Shown here piece after piece: positions 44,515 to 56,238 of a DNA stretch of 64,000 nucleotides. Under the pieces are notes generated by a model, which ran no database searches, was not told the origin of the DNA, and was given only the letters and a program-made list of their open reading frames with translations. Origin of the DNA: Massospora cicadina (lineage: Eukaryota; Entomophthoromycota; Entomophthoromycetes; Entomophthorales; Entomophthoraceae); the NCBI GenBank assembly GCA_022478985.1, contig JAKSZP010013322.1, positions 86,064 to 150,063 on the forward strand, given 5' to 3'. Position numbers and translations under genes: made by a program. Every line of letters begins with the position of its first letter. Within the stretch, counting starts at the first letter, position 1.

Positions 44515-44811
44515 TAAATAGTTCCCAACATAAGGGCCTGGTGGTGACTCAGAAAAATAGCCCAATCAGGGTAAAGGTTTGATATGGCAGCAAATACTCT
44601 GCCAGCCTCTAGCCACCTTTATGTACCCAAGGAGTACGAACTTAATGGCGTTACATCTACAGGAATCTCCACTGATGATCATAATCAGGATGAGGTGCTG
44701 TAAGATTTGCAGTCCTATATGTTCCCTCAGAATGTACTCTCACATGAGGCCAAGAATTTGTGGCTTAAGGCGCCTTCTTGGCAACAGTTCAATGTCCACA
44801 CAATTCTGTAT
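44515..44811 (+). pseudogene. Orphan coding fragment after the gypsy4 LTR
   Basis: The frame from 44585 reads MAANTLPASSHLYVPKEYEL, SHEAKNLWLKAPSWQQFNVH and continues to the edge of gypsy2. It carries one stop near 44701 (EVL-stop-DLQ). It begins about 70 bp after an LTR end, where gag would be expected if the LTR were a 5' LTR. I do not recognise the protein. A gag fragment of a tandem partner element is possible but unproven. Confidence 0.4.
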
Positions 44812-44816
44812 GGGTT

Positions 44817-46034
44817 TCTCAGGAAGATAGCAAGTTAATTCAGACCAAATTGCCAATTGAAGTGCCAAAGCACGAAATGACAAGCCCAAAAAGCCAATGG
44901 CACTGATACTTGTGTGGCTGTTATAAAACCAGGAGGGAATTTCGTCACTGAGTGCCCATGAGCAATAGTTGTGTATAGAAACCTATCAAAGAACCAGGTG
45001 AATACAGCCATGGGCCCCGTGGATTGTAAAAATATAGGCGGGAGGGTGGTTTAGATTTGAACATAATAAAAAACTTGAGTTGGGTAGAGGAATTTTATAA
45101 AAGTTAAATAAAGAAAATTGACCAACAATTTCATCAGTGCGATTCAACTGATTAAATAGTGTTTAATTTGGTAGCTTGTCAAAGCAGGGATAGGGCCCTC
45201 AAATTTCAACATAATCTGGTGAATTTTTGAGAAAGGGGGAAATATTGACTTCTATCTGAACTGACATTGAAAGAATCAGAAGCAGGCCAAGTCACTATTG
45301 ATTCATCTGCAAACGCCTGACTTGAGGCTTTTTTGTGTTTATGGCAGTTAGTGTGACAGCATTTGGCCCAATGGGCAACAGATCCCCCAGGGCCACCTCA
45401 CATAGGTGTGGTCCCAATGGGTAGAAATGGGTTAGGGATGACCAACCTGCCCATGGCCAGTTGCTGGGCATTCATTCAGCCAAGCAGGATTCCTTGAGCA
45501 ATAATCCATTTTATTGTGATGAGGGTTTTTGAATTATCAGCAACAATCCCCAATGGTGATACATGCCCATTGAGGACAAGGCTTGATTTTTTTTAGAGAA
45601 ATTTAGGGTCATCAATTGTACTGCTCAATGGCTCAATGTCATTGGCAATTTTGACTGAGAATTCATTAAATGTTCTCTTCTAACTATGAGTTGCATTCCA
45701 TCAATCTCTAATCCCATATATTTTTGGCATTTCAACTCAGAGTTTGAGGATTTGGAACCATCAGCTTTATAGAGTCCATCCAGCTTGTGGAGATGACAGC
45801 TTCCAATGATTTCAGCACAGATTTCCTCTATTTGTGTGAACTAACTCAGTGAAGGCAAGTTCAGAAACCAGGGGAGGAATCTTCAGAGGGAGTGCTGTTA
45901 CCCATCACTAATCTACCACATGGGCGAGGTCGCCCTGTGTGATGAGGTGTACAGCTGACCTCTTCATACCCTTTTTGTTAGGAAATGGGAAAATCGCCCG
46001 ATCCATGCAGAGAGGACGTTCCCCTGGACTTACA
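44817..46034 (-). repeat. gypsy2 3' LTR (minus)
   Basis: This is 1218 bp, plus-strand ends TCTCAGGAAGATAGC and GGACTTACA. It aligns with 61095-62314 along its length. The left end is TC where the sister copy has TG. Short minus-strand frames inside it are not genes. Confidence 0.93.
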
Positions 46035-46052
46035 TTACCCTTTCCTTTTGCC
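46035..46052 (-). promoter_or_regulatory. gypsy2 polypurine tract
   Basis: On the minus strand GGCAAAAGGAAAGGGTAA lies directly before the LTR start TGTAAGTCC. It has the same position and GGGTAA ending as the gypsy3 tract. Confidence 0.78.
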
Positions 46053-46179
46053 AGAGGTAAGCATCACCGCTGGGAAACAGTGTGAGGGTTACATTTTTGT
46101 GAGCCTTGGGCGACTTGATTGCCATTAAAGATGCAACTTTTGAGGGGGACAGGGAGCATCAGGATGGGACATGTGAAAA

Positions 46180-47400
46180 GCCTCAACTAGTTCCATACAT
46201 TTTGCGCAATCACAGGCTTTTACCCAGCTGTTTTCATAGGCTGGATAACCCTTCCATGCAACGAGTTACTGAACTGACCTCTGAGATCTGCAAGAGGCTA
46301 AAATGCTCTCCACTTTGGCCTCCTCCTCATCCTCAATCACTATTGGCTCAGGATCTGAGGGATAGTCCCCTTGAATGGGGAAATATGAGATGCATGAAAA
46401 ACTGGATGTTGTTTCAAGTGAGATGTCAACTTTAACTAGAAAGCACCATTACCCAAATCCTCTACCACCAAATGGGGACCCAAACGCTTGCTTGCAAACT
46501 TCCGGGAGGGTACCTGAATCTGCAAATGGCATGTATCAAGCATGACATATGAACCCACCACAATGTCATGAGCATGGAGCTACTTTCGATCCACGAAATG
46601 CTAATAGTTGCCAATAGCTTTAGTGAGATGCTCCTGCAATGAGGACTGGGTAGACTGAATATGCTCTGCATGATCCACGGCGGCTGGGACCTCTGGCTGC
46701 AGACAAGGACTGACCAAAAACGAGGGGTTTACCCCAAAGTCGCTTCATAAGGGGGAAACCCCATAGAGGCATGCGTTCCATTATCATAAAAGAATTGAGT
46801 GAGAGGAAGGTTGTTGGCCAGGTATCCTGTGTGGCCGAAGCATAGCAGCACAAGTACTGTTCCAATATCTGATTAACGTGATCATTTTGTCCGTCAGACT
46901 GAGGATGATACTCTGTGGATTGACAGGGTGTGATTTTTAAAATTAATAAAAGCCCTTTCCAGAACTGCACTGTAAACTGGGGCCCACGGTCACTGATAAT
47001 CTCCTGTGGGAGACCAAACATAGAAAACACATGGCGCACAATGAGATGGGCAGTTTCTTCTGAAGAAATGGCGGCAGAGCAAGGGATAAATAAAAAAATT
47101 TTGTAAACTGATAAGCCACCACCATCACCGCAGTAAGCCCATTAGAACAGGGAAGTTTGACAATAAAATCCACGGACATCAATGTCCATGGGCCCTCAGA
47201 CTGTTTTAATGGGTAAAGGAGACCATTCCTTACTGATTGATCTGAATCAGTCCATGCACAGGTAACACAATCAGCAATCCAGGACAGTACATCTTTTGAA
47301 AAGCCTGCCAAATTATAGGTATGCTTAATCAAATTGATACATTATTTATTACCCAGATAGCTGACTGTGAGGGGGTTGTGATGAGACTGAAACACTTTGG
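46180..47400 (-). pseudogene. gypsy2 integrase and chromodomain remnant
   Basis: Minus-strand blocks are WIADCVTCAWTDSDQSVRNG (finger), WTLMSVDFIVKLPCSNGL (first Asp), MFGLPQEIISDRGPQFTVQF (second Asp) and YHPQSDGQNDHVNQILEQYL, where the usual catalytic Glu of the TE(R) motif is Asp. Further down, LKLTSHLKQHPVFHASHISP is the conserved HPVFHVS-type block, followed by EEEAKVESILAS, a chromodomain start. Frames change several times (46620-47039, 46943-47332). Confidence 0.88.
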
Positions 47401-47699
47401 CTCTAACAAGAGGAGTAACCCACACCTGCAACAAAAAATGAATAATACCCTCTGCCAAGGAATATAGGGAATTCTTATGAGCTGGGAGGGACATTCATTA
47501 CAAAAGCTCCACTCCTTTGGGGCAGGTCATTTGGGCTGTTAAAACCCATGAAATAAGAGGCGCATCAGGAGCCAAGTCCACCGATGAGACCATGGGAGGG
47601 ATGATGGATAATATTTGGGTAAGAGGGATAACGGTAACCAGATCCACCTCATCTGAATCTGCAGGGCAATGTGTGGGGTTACAACTTAAGAAGTTGTAA

Positions 47700-48070
47700 T
47701 ATACATTCAATGCTCATTTCATAAACTCATACTTGAAGTTAAAGCTACACAAATCCTGAAGGGTTTGAGCTTTCCTGTATGCCAATTTCTGTGGTTTGCA
47801 GAAGTAGAGAAGGGCTAGATGATCCATTTGCAATGTTAACTCATGTTGAGCACTCTTCAAAAGATACTGCCAGTGGGTCAGGGCCCATGCCACAGCTGCC
47901 AGTTCCTTACCATAGATGGCCCAAGACTGCTCCATAGGAGAGAACTTGCAGGAGAAGTAGGCGATGAGATGCTCTAACCCCTCATGCTCCTGAAGCAATA
48001 CAGCCCCGCTGCATCAGATGACACATTGCATGCTACGTCATAAGGCTTGGAGGGTCCACATGTTTTAGGA
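47700..48070 (-). pseudogene. gypsy2 RNase H
   Basis: The open stretch reads LQEHEGLEHLIAYFSCKFSP, WAIYGKELAAVAWALTHWQY, LKSAQHELTLQMDHLALLYF, TLQDLCSFNFKYEF. The first catalytic Asp region is shifted upstream near 48020. The RNase H is intact in wording but separated from RT by frame breaks. Confidence 0.85.
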
Positions 48071-48242
48071 TAGGGGGGAAAACACCTTTAATTGACTTGA
48101 ATACCTGCTGGCACTTAGGCGTGCAACAAAAGGGGACATTCTTACCTCTAAGTAGATGAAGTGGGGCGGCTAACTGGGATAAGGAGAGAGAATTTTTTTA
48201 AGAAAACCATAGTGCCCAAGAAGCTTCTTAATTGCTTTTGGG

Positions 48243-48950
48243 TCATCGGATTGGGCCACTCATGGATTCATCCAACTTGTTAGGGGGAATGGCGTACCCA
48301 TCTTTTAAGATGAAATTGCCTGGAAATTTGACCTTCTTTTGAGAAAACTTGCATTTTGAAGGCTTAACAAATATCCCGCCTTTGTAAGGCCACCATAACA
48401 GCTTCCAAATTTTTTTCATGTTGTTTGGGAGTTGGGGAATGTACCAAGATATCATCAATATAAGATATTGCGCAGGTGAACTGGAGATCACCCAACACAC
48501 TATCAATCATTCTTTGAAATGTGGCCAGTGCATTCTTTAAACCAAAGAAAATTACTCAACTTTGGAAAATACCCTTTTGTTTAGATAGCGTTAATCAATC
48601 CTGACCTTCCATCACACAAATTTGGTTAAATGCATTAACGAAGTTTGGGTTTAGAGAACACATGTGACTTACCAATCTCTTGGCCAATAGTTTTCTCCAG
48701 TGGCAAGGGGTAGGGATCATGAACTGTTATTTTATTTAGGTGACCATAATCCATGCAGGGATGAAGGGAACCATTGGCCTTCTTGGCAAAAACGATGGGA
48801 GAAGCAACTGGTGGTGTCTCTTTGAACAACCACCCTTTCTTAAGCATGTAATCCAACCATACATTAAGAGCAGCCTGCTCCTCCGCTGTGTGCGGGTACA
48901 AAGGGAAGTTAATGTTTACCACTTTCACTGTTGTTCTGAACCCTAGATCG
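48243..48950 (-). pseudogene. gypsy2 reverse transcriptase, broken
   Basis: The minus-strand order is INFPLYPHTAEEQAALNVWL, IVFAKKANGSLHPCMDYGHL, DPYPLPLEKTIGQEIGKSHV (48635-48928), then a degraded NQI region and YIDDILVHSPTPKQHEKNLE, with the catalytic YIDD complementary to 48451-48462. KPSKCKFSQKKVKFPGNFIL follows. Shifts lie near 48640 and 48440. Confidence 0.88.
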
Positions 48951-49247
48951 AATTTAGTATAGGGGGAATATGGTCCGCCTTCTCAGGATTGAAAATACTT
49001 CAATATCCCAATAATGACATAGGATTATCTATGAAAGGCCTGCATGGGAAACAAGAGAAGTGATGGAACTGCAGCCTTGAGTTTTTGTAATAGTATCCAC
49101 TAAAGAAAACCCACCTTCCATCTGGTCATTAACAAATGACAACATATTGGACTCAAGGTGAATTCTAACATGTTGTGACACCACCAACCTACCCCTAAGA
49201 TTACCAGAAACACCAAGTTTGGCATTGCGGAGAACTTATCATAAAAG

Positions 49248-49773
49248 CTAAACTGATGAACAGAGAAAGGTACTGGGCGTCAAACTAGGTACAAGGGCTG
49301 AGAATGATGAAGAGACCATCACCGTAGGACCCAAGTTCAGGTCAAGTTCCAACTGGTGCGCTAGCTCTACACTCATAAAATTTCCCGCTGCTCCAGTGTC
49401 CACTAAGGCCTCAAAAGAAATGTGTCGAGCTCCAATATTTATATTCATGGGCAATAAAAAGTAGGCGAAATTCTCATTATTGGCAGTTATAGTTGAGTCT
49501 GTTTATAAGGAAGAGATGGTACTAGGATTGGGGGAAACCACTAGGTTTGCAACAGGAGAAGCTACTTCATAAGTTGGAATGCCAGAATATACTGGGATGG
49601 GCATATGAGCTGCAGTTACTATTGAGATTGAATTGGACAATGATTAAGAGCAGGGATTTGACACCAGGGCCACCTCAGTGGCTCCTAACAAGAAGATCCC
49701 ATTTTGGAGGGTAGGCTAGACAATTTGAGAGGGACTAGGCTATTGTTGCCATAGTAGAACTTCTTCACAATCT
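49248..49773 (-). pseudogene. gypsy2 protease and upstream region
   Basis: INIGARHISFEALVDTGAAG and NFMSVELAHQLELDLNL form a clear retropepsin, with DTGA complementary to 49389-49400. Upstream, PIPVYSGIPTYEVASPVAN resembles EPIPVYQITPENP in gypsy3. The region ends at 49773, where the gypsy3 3' LTR begins. The expected gag has not been found on the other side. Confidence 0.83.
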
Positions 49774-50619
49774 TGTAAGGAGAGTGTCTTTAACTCTCCT
49801 GTTCCCAGTGTGGTAGTGCTTGGTGCACAGGGCCAACGCCAGGGAACTAGCCATTAGTACAAAAGTTATTAGAGCCCAGAAGAGGGTGCTGGAGCCAAAA
49901 AACTTAAGTAGAAAAGTGCTATCCTTATAATAAATAACCCACCAAATTGACGCGGTGCACAAGGGAAAAGGGGTTAAGCGACCCAGATTGGAGGAACCTA
50001 GGCGAACCAACGGCGTACTAGGGGATAGCTTGATTGTATTTAAAATGGCAAGGTTAATGGAGCGTGAGACCTCCTCAAAGAGGTTTGCATGCAGAATTGT
50101 CCAAAATAACATAAATAAAACATAAAACGGGAAAACTTTATTGGGAGAGTCAACCAACAAGGAATGTGGTCACGAAAAGCTAATTTATATTTCATCAGGG
50201 TAATTCAGGGTCTGCCGAAGTGGTCCCAAGCACTAACTCACCAATAGGCAAACACTACCATCCAAATTGGTAGAATACACCAAAACTTACTTCACTCGAG
50301 TAAGCAATTGAAGTTGGATCTGACCCAAACGTGTAATTTCATAAACGGAATGGGTTTCAAAACCCTGTTCCTCAATCAACCAAATTGAACTGTCATCATT
50401 AATAGAATAAACAATTCATTTTAATGCCTGGGCCAAAGCAAGGGGCTGGGCGTTCTGCACCTCACTAGTACCAATCTGGGCGTATTTGGCTTGTACCCAG
50501 CGTTGGTCAAATGTGTGCTTAAGGTCAGGGAGGGCCTGAAGCTTCACCTTCTGGGCCTTCTGTCACCCAACCTTATCCTTGGGGTTGGTGCCCACTATCA
50601 TGTCATTTTAGCCATGACA
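49774..50619 (-). repeat. gypsy3 3' LTR (minus)
   Basis: Plus-strand ends are TGTAAGGAGAGTGTC and GCCATGACA. It matches 54865-55716 closely. An apparently hydrophobic minus-strand frame at 49765-50160 recurs in both LTRs only because the LTRs are repeats. Confidence 0.95.
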
Positions 50620-50633
50620 TTACCCTCTCCTCC
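50620..50633 (-). promoter_or_regulatory. gypsy3 polypurine tract
   Basis: Minus-strand GGGAGGAGAGGGTAA-type purine run lies immediately before the LTR start TGTCATGGC. Confidence 0.78.
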
Positions 50634-50639
50634 CGATGG

Positions 50640-52240
50640 GGCTCAACCCCCCTCCAAGGGCTTGCGCTAGGGAAAATTTCTTATGGGCCAGGGCCAACTT
50701 CATTGCGGCAACGGTCAGTTTGGGTTGAAAGCCAGCAGCCTGGGGGAAACGCTTATGGAAAGCTTCAATCAGATCCTGGGCATGCACACAGTCACGTGCT
50801 GGTACCCAACTGTTCTCTGCAGCGTCAAAAACCTTCCAAGATACCAGGTACTCAAGTCTTCTTTTAACATGGCGGGAGGCTACTATTTCTTCCACTTTCC
50901 ACTCTGGCGCCCCATCCGCGAGATAGGCCTCAGGAGTCTCTGGTGGGGGGCCCTCAAACAACATCAATTTTCTCTCATGAAAGACAGAGAAGATCCAAAA
51001 CGAAGAAGGAAGATCCAACTGGTATGAGTCATGGCCCACCTTTCTAACAACGCGGTAAGGGCCAATCCTTTTTGGTCCCAGCTTCTTGCATGGCTGCTTG
51101 ATAGGGATGTTACAAGCATCAAAAATCACGAGATCCCCTTCCTTGTATGCTGGACCCACTTGGAGCTTACCATCAGCGCTCTTCTTATACGCTTGCATTG
51201 CCGCCTCCAAACTTGTAAAAAACCCCCTGGTGGACCTTCTTGATAGTCTGGGCAAAGTCCACCACCGCTTCAACCTTAGATCCGCAGCTGTGCTCCATGT
51301 TAAAGGTGGGGTTAAAGCCATGGTTGGCAAAAAAAGGGGAACAACTAATCAAAGAATGCAAAGTATTGTTGTAGCTAAATTGGGCCATAGGAAGGTGAAA
51401 AACCCAATCTGAATGATCCGCGGCAGTGTAACACCACAGAAACTGTTCCAGGCACTGGTTCACTCGTTCAGTCTTCCCATCTGATTACAGTATTAGGCAG
51501 TTTAACGGCAGGGGCAAATCTGAAGAGTCTTACACAACTCTTCCCAAAAGATGGAGGTAAACTGGAGACCCCGGTCACTGATAATTTCTTGGGGAACCCC
51601 ATGAGCGCAAACACATGAGTGACGAAGAGCCTAGCCATCACAGCCGCGGTGATTGTAGTTCTGTAAGGAATAAAGTTGGCGAACTTCATAATGTGGTCCA
51701 CCACCATGATGGCATCATAACCATTAGAGACAGGTAATTCCACAATGAAATCCACCGATAGGAAAGTCCAGGGCCCTTCAGCCTTATGGACTGGTACCAA
51801 CACCACTAAAGGTTGACTATTTGGTTTCATTTGATTGCAGATCAAGCACCCTTTACAATACCGTCCCACCTGATCAGGCAAGCCCTTCCAATTGTAAGTG
51901 TGTCATATTAACTCCAAGATCTTTTCTTTCCCAGGATGACCAACGGTGAGTCCATCATGATGGTCCCAGATGATTTCCAGGCGCAGTGGTACAGCAGAAA
52001 CCCATAGGCGCCCCTGGAACCACACCATCTCATCCTTCACGTGATAACCTCTGGATAGGTCCTCTTTAATCAAAGCAGTCTTAGCAAGTACCATAATATA
52101 TTCGGCTGATAGTGTCTGAGAAAGGACTACCTTTCTGAACATACTATATTCCTCCGCATTTTCCAGAGGTGCAAGTGCTGCCCCATTGGCCGGGGGAGAG
52201 GGAAGTTGAGACACAATTTTATTTGATGGAATAATCAGCT
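50640..52240 (-). pseudogene. gypsy3 integrase with C-terminal chromodomain
   Basis: The finger includes RLEIIWDHHDGLTVGHPGKE (His pair, 51903-52214) and YCKGCLICNQMKPN (Cys-X2-Cys). The core reads WTFLSVDFIVELPVSNGYDA, then a shift near ISDRGLQF. It resumes NQCLEQFLWCYTAADHSDWV (51185-51463). The last 236-codon frame (50620-51330) holds the SH3-like GPKRIGPYRVVRKVGHDSYQ and a complete chromodomain at 50743-50901 (WKVEEIVASR, YLVSWKVFDAAENSWVP, AQDLIEAFHKRFP), with the aromatic Trp and Tyr residues retained. Confidence 0.92.
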
Positions 52241-52259
52241 GTTTGTTATGAACTTCTAC

Positions 52260-52650
52260 CTCCTTGGGATCAGGAGCTAAAGCAGGTTGTGGCTCAAAGC
52301 ATCTGCCAAACCATTATCCTTGCCCTTGGTGAACTCGTAAGAGAATGCAAATTGGGCAAGGGTCTCATGCCAATGGGTCTGCCGTGGGGTTAGGACATGA
52401 GGGGCGCGGTAGTACAGCAAGACACAGTGATCTGTACATACCCAAAAAGTTAAGAGGAGCCATGCAAGTGGTGACGCCAATAAGTTAGCGCCTCCACCAC
52501 TGCCAGTAACTCTTTGTCATAAACGGCGTAATTAAACTCAGGCAAAGACATTTTCCTAGAAAAATATCCCACCGGACACTATCCCATCTTCACCTATTTT
52601 TAACAAGGCAGCCTCTATGGCGAAGTTGGAGGCATCATTAGACACAATGA
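52260..52650 (-). pseudogene. gypsy3 RNase H
   Basis: RHVDPSKEFIVSNDASNFAI and EAALLKIGEDG end the preceding RT frame. The usual ATDAS is SNDAS, with the Asp kept. After a shift come YAVYDKELLAVVEALTY-like codons, HCVLLYYRAPHVLTPRQT and FAFSYEFTKGKDNGLADAL (52277-52480). It is highly similar to gypsy4. Confidence 0.87.
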
Positions 52651-53712
52651 ACTCCTTAGAAGGGTCAACATGGCGAAGGACAGACGTGGACAACAGGGTG
52701 CACTTCACTTCTTGGAAAGCATCCTCCAAAATGGGGGACCACTGTAGCACCTTTGCACCGCTAACCTTATATAAGGGTGCTGCCACCTCAGAAAGATTGG
52801 GCGTGAACTTCTTGAGGAACGTACACGTCCCCAAAAAGCTCCTAAATTCCTTGACTGAGGTAGGGGTGGGCCACTCACGAATAGCCTTCTCCTTGTCTGG
52901 AGTTATCATGTGTCTTTGGTCAAACATGACGTCACTCAGAAAAGTGACCTGGGACTTGAAAAATTCACACTTGCTAATCTTCAGCGTAAGGCTGGCTGCC
53001 TTTAACCTCTTCACCACTTTCTGAAGGTGTACTGCATGAGACTCATGATTAGGGGAGAACACCAGGATATCATCCATATAGGCAACCATGCATACTCCTA
53101 ACAAGTCCCCCAACGCTACATCAATGCGGCGTTGAAAGATAGCAGGGGCATTCTTAAGCCCAAAGGGCATGACCCAAAACTGGAAAATCCTTTTTCTGGT
53201 ACAGAATGTGGTTAACCACTCTTGTCCCTTTTTAATACTAATCTGATTGAACGCATTGAGGCAATCCAGCTTGGAAAAGACCTTAGCTTCTCCACATGGC
53301 GCGCAATATGAGAATCCAAAGGGATGGGATGTAGATCTGGTACAGTGACGTTGTTGAGGTTCCCATAGTCTATGCATGGGCGTAGAGTACCATCCGCCTT
53401 CTCAACAAAGAGAAGTGGGGAGCAAACAGGGGAGGTACGCTGAAAAATCGCGCCTTTGGCTAACTGCTCCTTCACCCACATATCTAACGCCTCTTCCTCC
53501 CGTACAGTCAATGCGTAAATGGGAGAAGATATCCACACCAGATCCACAGTGAGATTGAACTCACAGTCATACTCAGAATGATCAGGTAATGTGGCTGATG
53601 CAGCATCAAAGGAAGATTCCAAACCCTCCAAACAAGAATGTAGGGGAACCTCCACGGTGGGCTTCCGCATAGAGGCAAGGCTTAGAGTGTGAAGGTGGAG
53701 CCAGTGGGGCAA
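52556..53712 (-). pseudogene. gypsy3 reverse transcriptase
   Basis: Two overlapping frames cover the domain. 53212-53712 reads YALTVREEEALDMWVKEQLA, LLFVEKADGTLRPCIDYGNL and PDLHPIPLDSHIARHVEK. 52556-53377 reads KVFSKLDCLNAFNQISIKKG, FQFWVMPFGLKNAPAIFQRR, VAYMDDILVFSPNHESH with catalytic YMDD, and TPTSVKEFRSFLGTCTFLKK. One frameshift near 53280 separates them. Apart from this the polymerase is complete. Confidence 0.93.
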
Positions 53713-53718
53713 TTTGCC

Positions 53719-54431
53719 CTAGGCGTTATCCTCTGACAAAGGAACAACTAATGTGCGACCATTCTTTAATGTAAGAGATAGGGTATTCTCTTTCAGGTTG
53801 GTTCTAACATCAAACTTCTGCCACCACTCCACGCCCAAAATGATAGGGTACAGGAGGTTTTTGATAGCTTGGAAGTGATTGACAAGTGGTACTTGCCAAA
53901 CTGATAGTCCACTGCCCCAATGATCTTCAGAGTGGGAATACATTGGGACGCCCCTCCCCTAACCATACCACCTGGCAAGTAACTCAGCCCCAGGTAGTTG
54001 GCTAGGCTCTGGTCCATAAAGTTTTCAGTGGCGCCAGTATCCACCAGAATAGTGGTGCTGAGTTTATCTAACAGGGAAGAAAGGATAGCAGTCAGTAGAA
54101 AATACCCAGGAAGGTCATTATTTATAACTGACAGCGCCAGAACATCACCAAAAAACTTATCATCTGGCATTAACATGTCACCCTGGTATGTTTTAGAATC
54201 AAAGAATGGAGAGGGATATTTGGCCACTCTTACTACTGAGGCCACATATCCCAACATGGCTTCATCAGGGGCATAAGCATTTTCATATTGTAAACGCAGT
54301 TCCTTTTCAACTTCCTGAGTGCTGCGAATCATGGAAGAGGTCAAACGGGGATTTTCTGGGGTGATTTGATACACAGGAATAGGTTCCTTATCTGAGCCAT
54401 GAGAGAGAAAATATGGTTCAGAAGTAAACAT
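53719..54431 (-). pseudogene. gypsy3 protease, mostly open
   Basis: A 212-codon frame begins MFTSEPYFLSHGSDKEPIPV, continues with EKELRLQYENAYAPDEAMLG, and holds TILVDTGATENFMDQSLANY (Asp-Thr-Gly-Ala). It is followed by YLPGGMVRGGASQCIPTLKI and, after a shift, HFQAIKNLLYPIILGVEWW (the flap-distal block). No gag domain precedes it in this frame. The start codon is simply the first Met available, so the true start is uncertain. Confidence 0.88.
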
Positions 54432-54864
54432 AGTGTTTCCGTTTAAAACGCGTTTTTGACGCGAATGACCCTATTCCCATAACAGCAATGGAATGCCTGA
54501 CGTTATCCAAGGCCAACACCCCCAGGCCCCCCTGTGCTGTTTCCGCCAAGATTGTCAGAATGCGCTGTCAAAGTAAACCCCATTTATTTAAGTTGGATTT
54601 GTAAATTTCGACAGAAAGTTGGAGAATCACAACTTTCAGACCCAGAAGCATCCATATCCACCAGGTACGAGCATAAAGGGTGGGTACTTTCCAGTTTGAG
54701 GCAACCAAAATAACGCCAAGAAGCTCCAACCTTCGGAAAAAAGAGGAAACAGAGGTGCAATTGACCACAGCCAAAGCCCACAGCTGGCGCCCACCATTTA
54801 CACTTTGGAAAAGTCCCACATGGAAAAAGTTTGTGCACATAAAATTAAGCAGTTGATCGACTAA
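54432..54864 (-). other. gypsy3 leader region, no recognisable gag
   Basis: About 430 bp lie between the 5' LTR and the protease frame. A continuous minus-strand frame spans LTR and leader (54568-55197), but the part within the LTR cannot be coding by homology. The leader shows ILAETAQGGLGVLALDNVRH near 54500, vaguely like a LINE RT thumb block. The end near 54440-54540 also aligns with gypsy4 at 39040-39160. No TGG primer-binding site is adjacent to the LTR. Confidence 0.4.
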
Positions 54865-55716
54865 TGTAAGGAGAGTGTCTGTAACTCTCCTGTTCCCAGT
54901 GTGGTGGTGCTTGGTGCACAGGGCCAACGCCAGGTAACTAGCTGTTATTATGAAAGTTATTAGAGCCCAGCAGAGGGTGTTGGAGCCATAAAAACTTAAG
55001 TAGAGAAGTGTGATCCTTATAATAAATAACCCACCAAATTTGACGCGGTGCACAAGGGAAAAGGGGTTAAGCGACCCAGATTGGAGGGAACCTAGGCGAA
55101 CCAACGGCGTACTAGGGGATAGCTTGATTGTATTTAAAATGGCAAGGTTATGGAGTGCGAGACCTACTTGAAGAGGTTCACATGCAGGATCATCCAAAAT
55201 AACATAATAGAAAACATGAAAATGGGGAAAGTTTAATGGGAAAAGTCAACCAAAAAGGAATGTTGGTCATGGAAATCAAATTTGAACTTCGTCAGGGTAA
55301 TTCAGGGTCTGCTGAAGTGGTCCCAAGCACCAACTCACCAATAGGCAAACACTACCATCCAAATTGGTAGAGTACACTGAAACTGACTTCTGTTTGAGTA
55401 ATTGATTTAAGTTGGATCTGACCTAAATGTGTAGTTTCATAAATGGAACAGGTTTCAAACCCCTGTTTCTCAATTAACCAATTTGAACTGTCATCATTAA
55501 TTGATTAAACTGTTCGTTTTTTTGCCTGGGCTGATGCAAGGGGCTGAGCGTTCTGCACCTCACTAGTACCAACCTGGGCGTATTTGGCTTGTACCCAGCG
55601 TTGGTCTAATTTGTGCTTGATGTCATGGAGGGCCTGAAACTTCACCTTCTGGGCCTCCTGTCGCCCAGCCTTATCCTTGGGGTTGGTGCCCACTATCATG
55701 TCATTTAGCTATAACA
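54865..55716 (-). repeat. gypsy3 5' LTR (minus)
   Basis: This is 852 bp, plus-strand TGTAAGGAGAGTGTC to GCTATAACA. The far end differs from GCCATGACA of the 3' LTR by C-to-T and G-to-A changes. LINE2b landed so that its target duplication includes the last six bases. Confidence 0.94.
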
Positions 55717-56238
55717 AACATTATTTAAATTTAAATTTATTGCGGGGAAGGCTGACCATGGGACGGACACTTCCAAATATGTCTCAGGAAAGACAAACTT
55801 AGTACCTGGGGAGGCACCTCAGAGAAGCGATGCTATCTCTTGTTGCCAGCGGGAACGCCACTTATGGGGAGGGGGAGGGAACGTGTGAAGGGGCTGTAGC
55901 CACTATTGAGCACGTGTGGAGGAAGGGGTCTGATTTGATGAACCAGACTGGGAACCAGGAGGAGACCAGCTGTCAGCGACGCGGTGGGAGGTATTCAAAC
56001 ATCCACGCTTGAAAGTGGTCCACCAAATGAGACCAGAATCTGTGGACAGCTTCTGGGAGGGTGGGGATGGAGCCAGCGATGGCATCCAAGACAATCGTGT
56101 GGATAGTCCACATGGCGATTGCAACCACCAGAGCATGGAGGGAGGGTGGAAGGGGGAGGCCATTGATGAAGCAAACATATCTCTTGACAGACTGAAGGGA
56201 TGCGTTTGATCCTGGCCCAGCAGACGTTGAACTTCGCG

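Larger units (their letters stand above)
49774..55716 (-). mobile_element. gypsy3: chromodomain gypsy element inside gypsy2
   Basis: LTRs of 846 and 852 bp (49774-50619, 54865-55716) enclose about 4.2 kb with protease, RT, RNase H, integrase and chromodomain. Flanks are AATCT (49769-49773) and AACAT (55717-55721), the latter reading AACTT in the LINE2b target copy at 61007-61011. This suggests an AAYYT target duplication altered by transitions. It is the best-preserved chromovirus here, with long frames, but a gag could not be found. Confidence 0.93.

Noticed and set aside
49765..50160. Hydrophobic minus-strand frame recurring at 54568-55197, possible membrane protein
   Set aside because: Both lie inside the gypsy3 LTR pair, so similarity comes from LTR duplication. 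Frames end differently and there is no env-like position.
54432..54864. LINE fragment (GGLGVLALDN-like) between the gypsy3 LTR and protease
   Set aside because: The similarity is a few residues only, and part of the stretch aligns with gypsy4, so it is more likely element leader sequence.
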